In this document: in pieces, positions 1 to 8,914 of the stretch
Layout: each line of letters begins with the position of its first letter
Position numbering within the stretch: the stretch's first letter is position 1
Assembly (NCBI RefSeq): GCF_000615905.1
Contig: NZ_BAMN01000018.1
Span: 1-46,864 of the forward strand
Origin: Companilactobacillus nodensis DSM 19682 = JCM 14932 = NBRC 107160
Lineage (GTDB): Bacteria > Bacillota > Bacilli > Lactobacillales > Lactobacillaceae
Direction: 5' to 3'
Length of the DNA stretch: 46,864 nucleotides
Notes under the pieces: generated by a model
What the model saw: only the letters and a program-made list of their open reading frames with translations
What the model was told of the DNA's origin: nothing
Database searches by the model: none
Program-made: the position numbers and the translations under genes

Positions 1-131
1 ACTTGGACAGCCTCAGTATCAATAATATCATCTGAACGTTCCATTAATTCTTTCTTTAAATCTAAAGTTTCTTTGAAATCAAAGGGTTTGTCTTTGTACT
101 TGCGTACATCTTGAACTTCCCAATTTAACAT
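1..131 (-). CDS. DUF177 (YceD-like) protein, N-terminal part only
   Basis: The reading frame starts with ATG at 131 and leaves the window at base 1, giving 43 residues that begin MLNWEVQDVRKYKDKPFDF. This opening resembles the start of the DUF177/YceD family, whose genes usually follow tmcAL and precede rpmF (ribosomal protein L32) in lactobacilli. The start codon overlaps the tmcAL stop (125-127), so the two are translationally coupled. The family is linked to 23S rRNA accumulation in other bacteria and plants. Only the N-terminus is visible, so the call rests on position and a short stretch of similarity. Confidence 0.7.
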   Translation of the reverse strand, partial: MLNWEVQDVRKYKDKPFDFKETLDLKKELMERSDDIIDTEAVQ

Positions 132-1235
132 TGATTTTCCCCTTCCATAATCGGTATTCTACCGAAATCCTGTTCTCTATCGTCCACTAGGCTTCTAATT
201 TTATCAACTTTTAATTCAAGTGACAAAAGATCAGATTCCTTTTTTCCAACACGTGTTATTAACGGTATATCGATACTTTTCTTCAACGCATTGAGGTATT
301 GCTTCCCAATTGTATCAAATCCTAGGATTCTTAAATAGGGATTCTCAAATACACTATTAATATCTGATGATTTAACATTCATCAGAGTATACATCGATAA
401 ACGTCTAAGACGCGCCCTCGTGTATCTCTTGGATTTCACCGCATCTAAAAAATCATTAAAATTATTACTTTTATCAATTTCTTTTATAAACTTATATTCC
501 AAGCCTTCAACCATTTGATAAATATCATGCAATTCAGTGACTGAACTACTTTGAATACGATACTTCAAAAGTTCAAAGTAATCGTCCCAAAACACATTTT
601 TGGAAGCCTTCAAATGATTCTGCATTATATTCGGAATTAATTTATTTATATTTTGGCTATCATTAATTTTATTACGAATCTCAGTGGCACTCGTACCACC
701 AGATCTTCGTAAAACTGTGTTTACATCAATTTCATAATCATTTGCCAATATTTCCTGAACATAATTCAATCCTAATAATTGATTAGGATGATTCAACACA
801 TCCAGACCCGCGTTTGAATAAACCTGATTGAGATTCCTAGCATATGAATCTTGATAGTTCTGATCAAACTCGGTGTCAGTTCGCAGCAACTTAGCCGCTA
901 CATTAGCAAAATCCAAATCGGTTTCTGTTCCAAACACTAAGTTATTAATTCCCAAATCATGTAATAAACGGATACTGCCCTTAGCAAACAAGTTTGCTGG
1001 CTCAACAGAATAAGCGAATGGTAGTTCAACCACTAGGTCAACACCGCTTTTTATTGCTGCATCTGTTCGGCTCCATTTATCGACAATGGCAAAATCACCC
1101 CGCTGTACAAAATTGCCAGAAACCACGGCAATCAAGACGTCAGGGTGATATTTTTTTTTTGATTTCATCAATAAAAAGTTTATGACCATTGTGAAATGGA
1201 TTAAATTCAGCAACAAATCCATAAATTTTTACCAT
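125..1235 (-). CDS. tmcAL: tRNA(Met) cytidine acetate ligase TmcAL (YlbM), frameshifted in an A-run
   Basis: TmcAL uses acetate and ATP to make N4-acetylcytidine at the wobble base of elongator tRNA-Met. The true N-terminus, MVKIYGFVAEFNPFHNGHK, starts at 1235 behind a GAGAGG ribosome site and carries the nucleotidyltransferase HxGH motif at residues 15-18. At 1151-1160 the coding strand has ten A residues; nine would join this N-terminus in frame to YHPDVLIAVVSGNF and the remaining 330 residues, giving about 369 residues, the normal length. With ten A the N-terminal frame stops after ISP. No other damage is visible. The gene is the penultimate member of the yqeG to yceD run, 10 bases after yqeM. 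Confidence 0.9.
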
Positions 1236-1245
1236 AAAAACCTCT

Positions 1246-1974
1246 CTACTTCTCTGCTTCAAAGAACCAGCGATTAGAATCTTGTTTAGGTTCAGACTTA
1301 CCAAAGTCAGCACTGACTTTAATATTCTTAAAACCAATATCTTCAAGAATAGAAACAAACGTTGTGATTGGATAAGTTCTCTCACGATGGATTTCGGTAT
1401 TAGCCTTATATCCACCAATTTTTTCATCCCAATCAAAGAAGGTCAATTCATGTTCAATACTGTGTGGATTTTCACCTTCAAAGCTACTCCACATGAACGC
1501 TGAATCTTCTTCCTTATGATTGAACATATAACCAGGGAATACTTCATCCATCTGATACAACGAATGTGCATCAAACAAATACTTACCGCCATCGTTTAGA
1601 TGTTGATAAGCTTGGTTAAAAGCAATCGCTAATTCATCTTCATCTTTTAAATAACAAATTGAATCATCAAAACAAGTAATTAAATCATAATTACCCAATT
1701 CAAATAGATCCAACATATTACTTTGAATAAATGGAATAGATACCCCTGCGTCCTTTGATTTCTCTTCAGCAATCTTCAACATTTCTTCTGATAAATCAGT
1801 ACCAGTAACATCATATTGATTAGCCAAAAGAATCGTTAAATCACCGGTACCACAGGCAACATCTAACAGATTCTTAGCATTGCCGGCACGAAATTCAACA
1901 TACTTGGCCCAATCATTATACAAATCATCATCCATTAATTCACTGTATACTCGTGCAAATGAATTGTAGATCAT
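1246..1974 (-). CDS. yqeM: Class I SAM-dependent methyltransferase (YqeM-like)
   Basis: This 242-residue protein has the Rossmann-fold SAM-binding motif I at residues 37-44 (LDVACGTG) and an acidic motif II region (TGTDLSEEML). The central DDSICYL stretch resembles the post-motif segment of small-molecule or tRNA methyltransferases. The substrate is not known from the sequence. The start ATG overlaps the rsfS stop as ATGA, so it is coupled to rsfS. In Firmicutes a methyltransferase at this spot is called YqeM; the name here rests on position between rsfS and tmcAL plus the fold. Confidence 0.85.
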   Translation of the reverse strand: MIYNSFARVYSELMDDDLYNDWAKYVEFRAGNAKNLLDVACGTGDLTILLANQYDVTGTDLSEEMLKIAEEKSKDAGVSIPFIQSNMLDLFELGNYDLITCFDDSICYLKDEDELAIAFNQAYQHLNDGGKYLFDAHSLYQMDEVFPGYMFNHKEEDSAFMWSSFEGENPHSIEHELTFFDWDEKIGGYKANTEIHRERTYPITTFVSILEDIGFKNIKVSADFGKSEPKQDSNRWFFEAEK

Positions 1975-2330
1975 TCTTCAGTTACCAAACCTGAGATATC
2001 AACTTCTGGTGCATCTGACCAAAGTTTTTCCAAATTGTAAAAATCACGTTCTTCTGAAACGAAGACATGAATAACAACATCGTGTAAATCAATCAAGATC
2101 CACTTAGAATCACGTTTACCTTCAACGTGACCAACTTCAACATCATTCTTACCCATTTGGTCCAAGATTTCTTGAACGATAGCTCCAACTTGACGTTGTG
2201 AACTAGCATCCATGATGACAAAATAATCTGCCATGATACTTACTTCACTAATGTTTAGAACACTAATGTTATTAGCATGTTTACTATCAGCTGCTTTTAC
2301 AGCCGTTTCCATAATTTCCTTTGAGTTCAA
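1971..2330 (-). CDS. rsfS: Ribosome silencing factor RsfS (YqeL)
   Basis: RsfS binds ribosomal protein L14 and blocks subunit joining, lowering translation in starvation. The 119-residue product fits the family length and shows its core pattern: the DYFVIMDASSQRQVGAI segment, then WILIDLHDVVIHVF and a C-terminal YNLEKLW. It starts directly after the yqeK stop (2331) and ends in an ATGA overlap with yqeM, so it sits in the middle of a tightly packed operon from yqeG to yceD. Confidence 0.95.
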   Translation of the reverse strand: MNSKEIMETAVKAADSKHANNISVLNISEVSIMADYFVIMDASSQRQVGAIVQEILDQMGKNDVEVGHVEGKRDSKWILIDLHDVVIHVFVSEERDFYNLEKLWSDAPEVDISGLVTEE

Positions 2331-2933
2331 TTAAAGTTCTCCTTTTGAAATCCAATAATTATAGCTATCAAATGTAGCTGGATAAATTTCTCGATTCTTA
2401 TCAACTAAATGTTCAATCGAATGTTTTAATTCATATGCCACAGCTGAATCCAATGATTTCTCAGCATACTTACGTGCCTCATCAATTCCAGGGAAGTCAC
2501 GCTTTGGCTCAATAAAGTCGGCAACAAAGACGCACTTATCAACTTGGGTCATGTGAGTAGAACCAACAGTGTGGCGACGGATAGCATTCAATACATCCTC
2601 ATCAGCAATATTTAATTCATCTTTGATGATTTCTGCACCGACGATACCGTGCCAGATGGCATTATTATAATTCAGAAGATCTGGATCAAGTTGTTTTGAC
2701 TTAATTTCATCAATGAACTCTTGATCTGATCTCTCCTTGGCATAATCGTGTAACAATCCTGCTAAGCCGGCCTTGGCAACGTCAGCACCGTATTCTGCAG
2801 CCAGTCCACGTGAAACTTCTTCGACACGCAAACAATGAGTAAAACGAAAATCACTCATCTGTTCTTGCATACGATTGACTAACGCCTCGCGGTCGAATCC
2901 ATATTTTACTTCATCATAATTAAAATTAGTCAA
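2331..2933 (-). CDS. yqeK: HD-domain Ap4A hydrolase YqeK
   Basis: This 200-residue HD-superfamily hydrolase has the metal ligands in order: H33, H62-D63 (LLHDYAKE), H95, H121 and D139 (FVADF). The family cleaves diadenosine tetraphosphate symmetrically to two ADP. It follows nadD with an 8-base overlap, the usual pairing of nadD and yqeK; some bacteria fuse the two. The adenylyltransferase and the dinucleotide hydrolase probably both act on adenylated nucleotides. Confidence 0.93.
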   Translation of the reverse strand: MTNFNYDEVKYGFDREALVNRMQEQMSDFRFTHCLRVEEVSRGLAAEYGADVAKAGLAGLLHDYAKERSDQEFIDEIKSKQLDPDLLNYNNAIWHGIVGAEIIKDELNIADEDVLNAIRRHTVGSTHMTQVDKCVFVADFIEPKRDFPGIDEARKYAEKSLDSAVAYELKHSIEHLVDKNREIYPATFDSYNYWISKGEL

Positions 2934-3564
2934 GAAATAGCCCCCTATCTTTAATATATTCTTCTACTTCGTCAGGAACCAAGTACTTGATCGACTGGCC
3001 CTTTTTAACACGATCACGAATCATACTTGAACTTATTTCCAGTTCAGGTGTATTAACCCAAAGTATAGGGTACTTCGACTTCTTCTCAAAACCCTTTCGA
3101 CAAACTCCAACAAAATGAATCATATTGACCAATTCATCAATGTGAGCCCAGTCAGGCAAATTTTCGACCATATCACCACCGATGATAAAGTAATACTCCG
3201 TATCAGGATTGTATTGCTTCAATAGCTTAATAGTCTCGTATGTATAGCTGACTCCACCACGATTAATATCAGTCAAATCGAGATCAAAGTGAATATTATC
3301 GCGGATCGCCATCTTGATCATCTCAATACGATCATCACTACTGATGGAAGGATGTTCTTTTTTAACATTTTTATGTGGTGGAATTTTATCCGGCAAAAAC
3401 AGAACCTTATTCAAACACAGTTGTTCATACACTTGTTCAGCAATGACCAAATGTCCCATATGAATAGGATTGAATGTTCCGCCCAAAATTCCAACATGTC
3501 GTCTAGGACGATTAGTATTAAATTGTGGTTTTACTTTAGTTAATAATTGACTTTTTGTATTCAT
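2926..3564 (-). CDS. nadD: Nicotinate-nucleotide adenylyltransferase
   Basis: NadD converts nicotinate mononucleotide and ATP to deamido-NAD in NAD synthesis. Residues 28-38 hold GGTFNPIHMGH, the nucleotidyltransferase signature with the HxGH core, and the C-terminal ISSSMIRDRVKKG is the second family motif. The protein has 212 residues, with an N-terminal extension of about 22 residues before the Rossmann fold; extensions of this kind are common in lactobacilli. It lies between yhbY and yqeK. Confidence 0.96.
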   Translation of the reverse strand: MNTKSQLLTKVKPQFNTNRPRRHVGILGGTFNPIHMGHLVIAEQVYEQLCLNKVLFLPDKIPPHKNVKKEHPSISSDDRIEMIKMAIRDNIHFDLDLTDINRGGVSYTYETIKLLKQYNPDTEYYFIIGGDMVENLPDWAHIDELVNMIHFVGVCRKGFEKKSKYPILWVNTPELEISSSMIRDRVKKGQSIKYLVPDEVEEYIKDRGLFLD

Positions 3565-3588
3565 TATTTTTCACTGCGTTCACTAATA

Positions 3589-3903
3589 CTAAATTTTTTC
3601 TAGTTCTAATGAGATCTTACGGTTCTTGATCTTTGGTGCTTTCTTGTAGATAACAACTTTTGATCCAATTGTTTGAACTGGTACAATTTGGTCATCAAAT
3701 TCAGTCAAAGCGTCAATCAAGCCGTTTGCATCAACCATTGTATTTTGCAACAATGAAATCTTGATTAATTCATTCTTGTTAACTTGTAATTCAATTTGAT
3801 CCAAAAGATTATCACTTAAGCCTTCATGACCAATTTGAATCAATGGTTTGATAGTTTGAGCCTTACCTCTCAAAAAACTATTCTTTTTTCCTTTAATTAT
3901 CAT
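3589..3903 (-). CDS. yhbY: YhbY-type RNA-binding (CRM domain) protein
   Basis: This 104-residue single-domain CRM protein contains the family core GKAQTIKPLIQIGHEGLS, where the IGHEG turn corresponds to the conserved GxxG RNA-binding loop, and a C-terminal IGSKVVIYKK strand. YhbY associates with pre-50S ribosomal particles. A GGAGAATAT ribosome site precedes the ATG at 3903. The neighbour yqeH is a 30S assembly GTPase, consistent with a ribosome-assembly operon. Confidence 0.93.
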   Translation of the reverse strand: MIIKGKKNSFLRGKAQTIKPLIQIGHEGLSDNLLDQIELQVNKNELIKISLLQNTMVDANGLIDALTEFDDQIVPVQTIGSKVVIYKKAPKIKNRKISLELEKI

Positions 3904-3912
3904 ATATTCTCC

Positions 3913-5034
3913 TTAAATAATGGCATCACGAATTGATACACTAACACCATCTGGTACATAGACTTGCACCTTACTATGTGCAGGAATAGTCACCCATCCA
4001 AGTCCATATACAACAATATCAGACTTTTCATGAGCTGTGAATTCATGCTTCTTCAATTCTGGGAAATCTTCAATATCAGTTGGAGGTGTCAAATCTTTAC
4101 CAACATGTTTCTCATAAAATTCTTCAGCATTGACAGTCTTGGTACGATGTAACAACAAGTTTTGATTAACATAGAAAACAACATTAGTCTTTTCGTCCAA
4201 GAAGTCAAATCTTGCTAATCCAGAAACAAAGATTGATTGTCCATCGCGAAGTTGGAAAGTAGAAGGACGCAATGGCTTCTTTGGTGTGATAGTTTTCAAA
4301 TCTTGGTCATTCAAAACATGTGCCAATTGATACTTGTGAATAATACCTGGTGTATCAACTAAATTGTGGCCATCATCCAATGGGATATCGATTCTATCCA
4401 AAGTTGTACCTGGGAATCTTGAAGTTGTGATCAAATTCTTAACATCAGAACTTTGAGCAATAATACGGTTGATCAAAGTTGATTTACCGGTATTTGTTGT
4501 TCCAACAACATAGACATCTTTACCCTTACGATACTTATCGATCATCATCATCAACTTATCAACATTGATTCCCTTTTCTGCGGAAACCATTATTTGATCA
4601 ATTGACTTGATACCATTTTCCTTACTCTTCTGTTGTAACCAGTTCAACAAGCGATTTTGATTGACTGACTTGGGCAATAGATCGACCTTATTACCAACAA
4701 CAAGTATATCCTTGTCTCCAACAAATCGTTGTAGTCCAGGGATAACACTACCTTCGTAATCAAAAATATCGATAACGTTCACGATCAAACCATCTTTTTG
4801 AGCAATTGAGTCCAATAACTTCAAAAATTCATCGTCATCAACGTTCACGTCAGTAATTTCATTGTAATTACGTAAACGGAAGCATCTCTTACATAGAAGC
4901 TCTTTAGAATCATCATCTGATTCCATATACTTCTTTAATGTAGAGTTTTGGATGAAACCTGGTTTAGTTTTATCTTCAGTTTGAAGTTCAGCCCCACAGC
5001 CAATACAATACATTTCTTCACTAGTCTCTGTCAT
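3913..5034 (-). CDS. yqeH: Ribosome biogenesis GTPase YqeH
   Basis: YqeH is a circularly permuted GTPase needed for 30S subunit maturation. The 373-residue protein begins with a zinc-finger-like element (C10-x2-C13, C48-x2-C51), followed by the GTPase motifs in permuted order: G4 NKVD at 115-118, G5 SAEKG near 151, G1 GTTNTGKST at 178-186 and G3 DTPG at 227-230. A C-terminal domain of about 140 residues follows. Its start overlaps the yqeG stop by 14 bases, indicating coupling. Confidence 0.96.
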   Translation of the reverse strand: MTETSEEMYCIGCGAELQTEDKTKPGFIQNSTLKKYMESDDDSKELLCKRCFRLRNYNEITDVNVDDDEFLKLLDSIAQKDGLIVNVIDIFDYEGSVIPGLQRFVGDKDILVVGNKVDLLPKSVNQNRLLNWLQQKSKENGIKSIDQIMVSAEKGINVDKLMMMIDKYRKGKDVYVVGTTNTGKSTLINRIIAQSSDVKNLITTSRFPGTTLDRIDIPLDDGHNLVDTPGIIHKYQLAHVLNDQDLKTITPKKPLRPSTFQLRDGQSIFVSGLARFDFLDEKTNVVFYVNQNLLLHRTKTVNAEEFYEKHVGKDLTPPTDIEDFPELKKHEFTAHEKSDIVVYGLGWVTIPAHSKVQVYVPDGVSVSIRDAII

Positions 5035-5548
5035 TTAATGAATCCTTCCAATACATATTCGAATCATGTTTCTGTATAAAGTTTAAAATAGGACGCTCAA
5101 AAAATCTATTAACTCGGGTTTTTTTTGCGTCAGTTTTTACAATAGGTTTAACTAATACAGTTTTCAACTTGGCCATATTACCCGCTAAAACGTCTGTCAT
5201 CACTTGATCTCCAACAAATAGCACACTCTCAGGATCAATTTTTTGTTCCTTCAAATGGTGCATAATTGCAAATGGCAACGGCTTAGCAGCACGAGCGACA
5301 ATCGTCACTGGTAAATCAGTAACAGCCTTCTCAACACGTTCATAACTGTTATTGGATACGATCATTACTTCAATATCAGCCCTATTCATTTGGTTGAGCC
5401 ATTTACGCAATGTTAGTTCGTACTTATTACTATTCCATGGTAAAAGTGTGTTGTCCAAATCTGTCATTATGGTGGTAATATTCATTTCCTTCAAATCATC
5501 GACTTCAAGGTCAGTAATTTTATTGAGCATAACATATGGTTTAAACAT
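5021..5548 (-). CDS. yqeG: HAD-superfamily phosphatase YqeG
   Basis: This 175-residue HAD subfamily IIIA phosphatase shows the nucleophile motif TDLDNTLLPW (D30 and D32), motif II IVSNN and motif III/IV FVGDQVMTD. The substrate of YqeG is not established. It is the first gene of the yqeG-yqeH-yhbY-nadD-yqeK-rsfS-yqeM-tmcAL run. Its start lies 25 bases beyond the rplT terminator, so transcription probably comes by read-through from infC-rpmI-rplT; I see no promoter in the gap. Confidence 0.93.
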   Translation of the reverse strand: MFKPYVMLNKITDLEVDDLKEMNITTIMTDLDNTLLPWNSNKYELTLRKWLNQMNRADIEVMIVSNNSYERVEKAVTDLPVTIVARAAKPLPFAIMHHLKEQKIDPESVLFVGDQVMTDVLAGNMAKLKTVLVKPIVKTDAKKTRVNRFFERPILNFIQKHDSNMYWKDSLNDRD

Positions 5549-5573
5549 TTTTAGTCCTCTTTATTTACTTAGT

Positions 5574-5605
5574 AAAAAAACGTAATTTGGAATATCCAAA
5601 TTACG
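5574..5605 (-). terminator. Intrinsic terminator of infC-rpmI-rplT
   Basis: A perfect inverted repeat, CGTAATTTGGA / TCCAAATTACG (5581-5591 and 5595-5605) with a 3-base loop, is followed on the minus strand by seven U (5574-5580). It lies just after the rplT stop. The stem is AT-rich, so termination may be incomplete, which would supply yqeG downstream. Confidence 0.9.
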
Positions 5606-5619
5606 TCTTCATCATTAAG

Positions 5620-5970
5620 CTAAAGCTTTTTAGCTGTGTCTACTAAACTTGTGAATGCTTTTGGATCTTCAATAGCTAATTGAGCCAACATTTTACGGTT
5701 GATATCAACATTTGCTAACTTCAAACCATGCATTAATTTGCTGTAACTGATTTCGTTCATTCTTGCAGCAGCGTTGATTCTTGCAATCCATAACTTACGG
5801 AAATCGCGTTTTCTTTGACGACGATCACGGAATGCATAACGGTATGAAACCATTATTTGTGTATGTGCAGCTTTAAAAGTGATATGTTTTGAACCACGAT
5901 ATCCTTTAGCTAATTTTAATATTTTCTTACGACGTTTACGAGTTACTGTTCCACCTTTTACACGTGGCAT
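5620..5970 (-). CDS. rplT: 50S ribosomal protein L20
   Basis: The 116-residue basic protein starts [16 protein letters not shown] and contains the family block [17 protein letters not shown], both typical of bacterial L20. L20 is needed early in 50S assembly and is the autoregulator of this operon in Firmicutes through the leader RNA upstream of infC. It is the last gene of infC-rpmI-rplT and is followed by a strong hairpin terminator. Confidence 0.98.
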   Translation of the reverse strand: MPRVKGGTVTRKRRKKILKLAKGYRGSKHITFKAAHTQIMVSYRYAFRDRRQRKRDFRKLWIARINAAARMNEISYSKLMHGLKLANVDINRKMLAQLAIEDPKAFTSLVDTAKKL

Positions 5971-6002
5971 AATGACTCCTCCTTTAAATTACAAATAGAT
6001 AA

Positions 6003-6200
6003 TTAGTATGTAGCTAACATTTGTTTGATACGTTTCATATCACTTGCGTTAACCATTCCTGGTTTAGCCAATTGACGACGTTGCTTCTTTGTCTTACCGT
6101 GGAAACGGTGACTTGTATAAGCATGGCTTCTTTTCCAACCGCCATTAGCAGTTTTCTTGAATCTCTTTGCTGATGCACGGTGTGTTTTTTGTTTAGGCAT
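6003..6200 (-). CDS. rpmI: 50S ribosomal protein L35
   Basis: The 65-residue protein starts [17 protein letters not shown], the standard L35 N-terminus. An upstream in-frame start at 6215 would add five residues but overlaps infC; the ATG at 6200 has the better GGAGGGG ribosome site. It lies between infC and rplT as in nearly all bacteria. Confidence 0.97.
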   Translation of the reverse strand: MPKQKTHRASAKRFKKTANGGWKRSHAYTSHRFHGKTKKQRRQLAKPGMVNASDMKRIKQMLATY

Positions 6201-6214
6201 TAGAAACCCCTCCA

Positions 6215-6745
6215 CTATTTTTTCTTATTGTCTTTGGAACTAATTGGATCAAGCATCAAGAACATGTTACGGCCGTCCATCTTAGGCTTAGTTGTTACAT
6301 TAGCAACATCCTTAGTCTCTTCAGCTACACGGTCTAAAACTTCTTTACCTATCTCTTTATGAGTAATTGCTCTACCCTTAAAACGAAGAGATACTTTGAC
6401 CTTATCACCTTTAGCTAAGAACTTACGGGCATTATTGACCTTAGTGTTGAAGTCATTTGCTTCAATAGTAGGGCTTAGTCGAACTTCTTTTAAACTAACG
6501 GTTTTTTGTTTCTTACGTGCTTCACGATTCTTCTTTTGAAGCTCAAATTTATATTTACCATAATCCATAATTCTGGCTACAGGTGGTTTGGCACCTGGGG
6601 ACATAAGGACAAGGTCCATATTAGCTGCATCAGCCAAACGTTGGGCTTCTGCTGCTGGCTTAACGCCAAGTTGATCTCCTGTTTCTGAAATTAATCGCAC
6701 TTCATTAGCACGGATTTGATCGTTTATTAATAGATCTCTTGCTAT
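6215..6745 (-). CDS. infC: Translation initiation factor IF-3, rare AUA start codon
   Basis: IF-3 binds the 30S subunit and proofreads initiator tRNA and start-codon choice. The reading frame extends upstream of the first GTG (6700) through [14 protein letters not shown], which belongs to the conserved IF-3 N-terminus, to an ATA codon at 6743-6745. An in-frame TGA lies three codons further up, and no ATG, GTG or TTG lies in between. GGAGG is placed 9 bases before the ATA. AUA, AUU or AUC starts are known for infC and allow autoregulation, because IF-3 discriminates against them. From ATA the protein is 176 residues, a normal length. Confidence 0.93.
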   Translation of the reverse strand: MARDLLINDQIRANEVRLISETGDQLGVKPAAEAQRLADAANMDLVLMSPGAKPPVARIMDYGKYKFELQKKNREARKKQKTVSLKEVRLSPTIEANDFNTKVNNARKFLAKGDKVKVSLRFKGRAITHKEIGKEVLDRVAEETKDVANVTTKPKMDGRNMFLMLDPISSKDNKKK

Positions 6746-6882
6746 GAGTAGTCACCTCCGAAAAATCTGATCCCACAAAAAAAGTGGGCGCATACGCACG
6801 CCCACTATTATCTACACAATCGTATTAACCTAGAGGCATAAAGCTTAGGTGAGAAGCGGGCGCTTCTGCTTAATCTCAACAG
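6746..6882 (-). promoter_or_regulatory. L20-type ribosomal leader with attenuator upstream of infC
   Basis: The 137-base untranslated leader from the predicted start near 6882 to infC contains a GC-rich hairpin (GAAGCG...CGCTTC, 6852-6867) and then an intrinsic terminator: AGTGGGCG / CGCCCACT (6783-6790 and 6799-6806) followed by a U-run (6776-6782), about 30 bases before the infC start. This position and layout match the Firmicutes L20 leader, in which L20 binding favours the terminator. The family call is by context and architecture; I could not run a covariance model. Confidence 0.75.
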
Positions 6883-6888
6883 TTAATT

Positions 6889-6917
6889 ATGATACACGAT
6901 TCAAAACCAACTGTCAA
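6889..6917 (-). promoter_or_regulatory. Promoter of infC-rpmI-rplT
   Basis: On the minus strand a perfect -35 TTGACA (6912-6917) is 17 bases from a -10 TATCAT (6889-6894). Transcription would start near 6882, giving the 137-base leader that carries the L20-type regulatory hairpins. It lies in the gap after thrS. Confidence 0.85.
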
Positions 6918-6947
6918 CATAATAAATAGATTCTTTATAATTAATAA

Positions 6948-8893
6948 TTAACCATTGCTACGACTGAAGTTGTTGATATCTGAAACAACTGAGCCGACAA
7001 ACATTGGTAAGTTTTCTGATTCTGAGTTATCTTCTCCATACTTTCTAACTGAAACTGTTGCATCGGCCATTTCTTGGTCACCAACAACAGCTGTGTATGG
7101 AACCTTCATTGTTTGAGCATCACGAATCTTGTAACCCATCTTTTCATCACGTGTGTCGATTTCGGCACGAATATTCTTAGCACGTAATTCTTTAAGTAGG
7201 TTTTCTGCATATGAACCATGAATCTTTTGGTTAACAGGAATGATACGTACTTGTGTTGGAGCTAGCCATGTTGGGAAGGCACCCTTGTACATTTCAATTA
7301 GGTAAGCAATAAATCTTTCCATAGTTGAAACAATACCACGGTGAATCATAACTGGTCTGTGTTCTTCACCATCAGAACCTGTATATGTAAGTTGGAACTT
7401 CTCTGGTTGCATGAAGTCTAATTGGATAGTTGATAGTGTTTCGTCATTACCAAGAGCTGTCTTTGTTTGAACATCAAGCTTTGGACCATAGAATGCAGCT
7501 TCACCTTCTGCTTCATAGTACTTAAGACCAAGTTCATCCATAGCACCTTTAAGCATTGATTGTGACTTGTTCCACATTTCGTCATCATCGAAGTACTTCT
7601 CTGTGTTAGCAGGATCTCTGTAACTTAGACGGAATGAGTAGTCTGTAATATCGAAGTCTTTGTAAACTTCAACCATTAATTGAAGAGTACGTTTGAATTC
7701 AGCTTGGATTTGGTCAAGGGCAACGAATGTGTGACCATCATTAAGAGTCATTTCACGAACACGTTGTAGACCTGTCAAAGCACCTGATTTTTCATATCTG
7801 TGCATCATACCTAATTCGGCGATACGACTGGTAGTTCACGATATGAACGTTTGTGGTGATTGTAAATTTGGATATGTGAAGGACAGTTCATAGGACGTAG
7901 TTCAAGCATTTCGCCATCACCCATGTCCATTGGTGGGAACATGTCTTCACGGTAGTGTTCCCAGTGACCTGAAGTCTTGTAAGCATTCAAGTTCATAAGG
8001 ATTGGTGTGTAAACGTGTTGGTAACCCCAAGCAACTTCCTTATCAATAATGTATCTTTCGATAACACGACGGATAGTTGCACCATTTGGCATCCAGTATG
8101 GAAGTCCTGCACCAACTTCTGGATCAACGAAGAATAAGTCAAGGTCACGGCCAATTGTTCTGTGATCACGTTCTTTGATCTCAGCACGACGTTTTGCGTC
8201 AGCTTCAAGATCAGCTTCCTTATAGAAGGCTGTACCATAGATTCTTTGTAACATTGGATTACTTGACTTACCTTGCCAATATGCACCGGCAACTGATAGT
8301 AAGTTGAAGTGTTTCAAATTCTTCATGCTTGGAAGAATTGCATCGTAACCGAAGTCAACAAATCCATCTAATTTGTATACAGGGATTTGAACTGATTCAA
8401 TAGCATCGATCAATGATGACTTGTATGGATCGTCTTTGAACATTTCAACAAGTTCTGACTTGTCCATCATGACACGTTCAACTTTGTCGTTGTTCTTGAT
8501 GATCTTGTGCATAATAGCTGAAATTTCTTCCAACTCGTCAACACTGATTTGACCATCTTTGTCATCTGTATCAACGAAGAAACCATCATCGTTTGATTCT
8601 TTTTCACCGAAGTGAAGGTTCTTCTTGAATTCACTAGCAGCAGCACCGAATACTAAGCTAGCAGTGTTTCTCAAAACCTTAAGTGAATCTTCATCATCTT
8701 CACCGGCAATAATTTCAATCTTACCATCTTGGCTGATTGGACGTTCTACATCGATCAAAGTGTCGTTAAGTTTACCAGCAACAGCTTTTTTGCCTAGTGA
8801 TGTACTAATTGACTTAGCAACATCTTGGACAGTTGTGCCTTCATCAAACTCTCTAACAGAATCATCTGGAAATGTTAATTTGATTTTTGACAT
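6948..8893 (-). CDS. thrS: Threonyl-tRNA synthetase, interrupted by a single-base deletion
   Basis: ThrRS charges tRNA-Thr. The start is ATG at 8893 ([12 protein letters not shown]) behind AGGAGG. The N-terminal TGS and editing domains and the first part of the catalytic core ([11 protein letters not shown]) are read in one frame up to YRELPV near 7832, where the frame runs into VSPN and a stop. The next frame continues [19 protein letters not shown] exactly where a family member would, through the anticodon-binding domain to 6948. One base is missing near 7827-7831. Restoring it gives about 648 residues, the usual length. thrS is essential, so a sequence error or a second copy elsewhere is more likely than a true null. 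A threonine T-box lies upstream. Confidence 0.93.
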
Positions 8894-8914
8894 ATGGTTT
8901 CCTCCTAAAATTTG

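Noticed and set aside
994-1185. Plus-strand open frame of 63 codons opposite tmcAL
   Set aside because: It lies antisense within a clear coding gene, has no ribosome site and its composition looks like a shadow frame.
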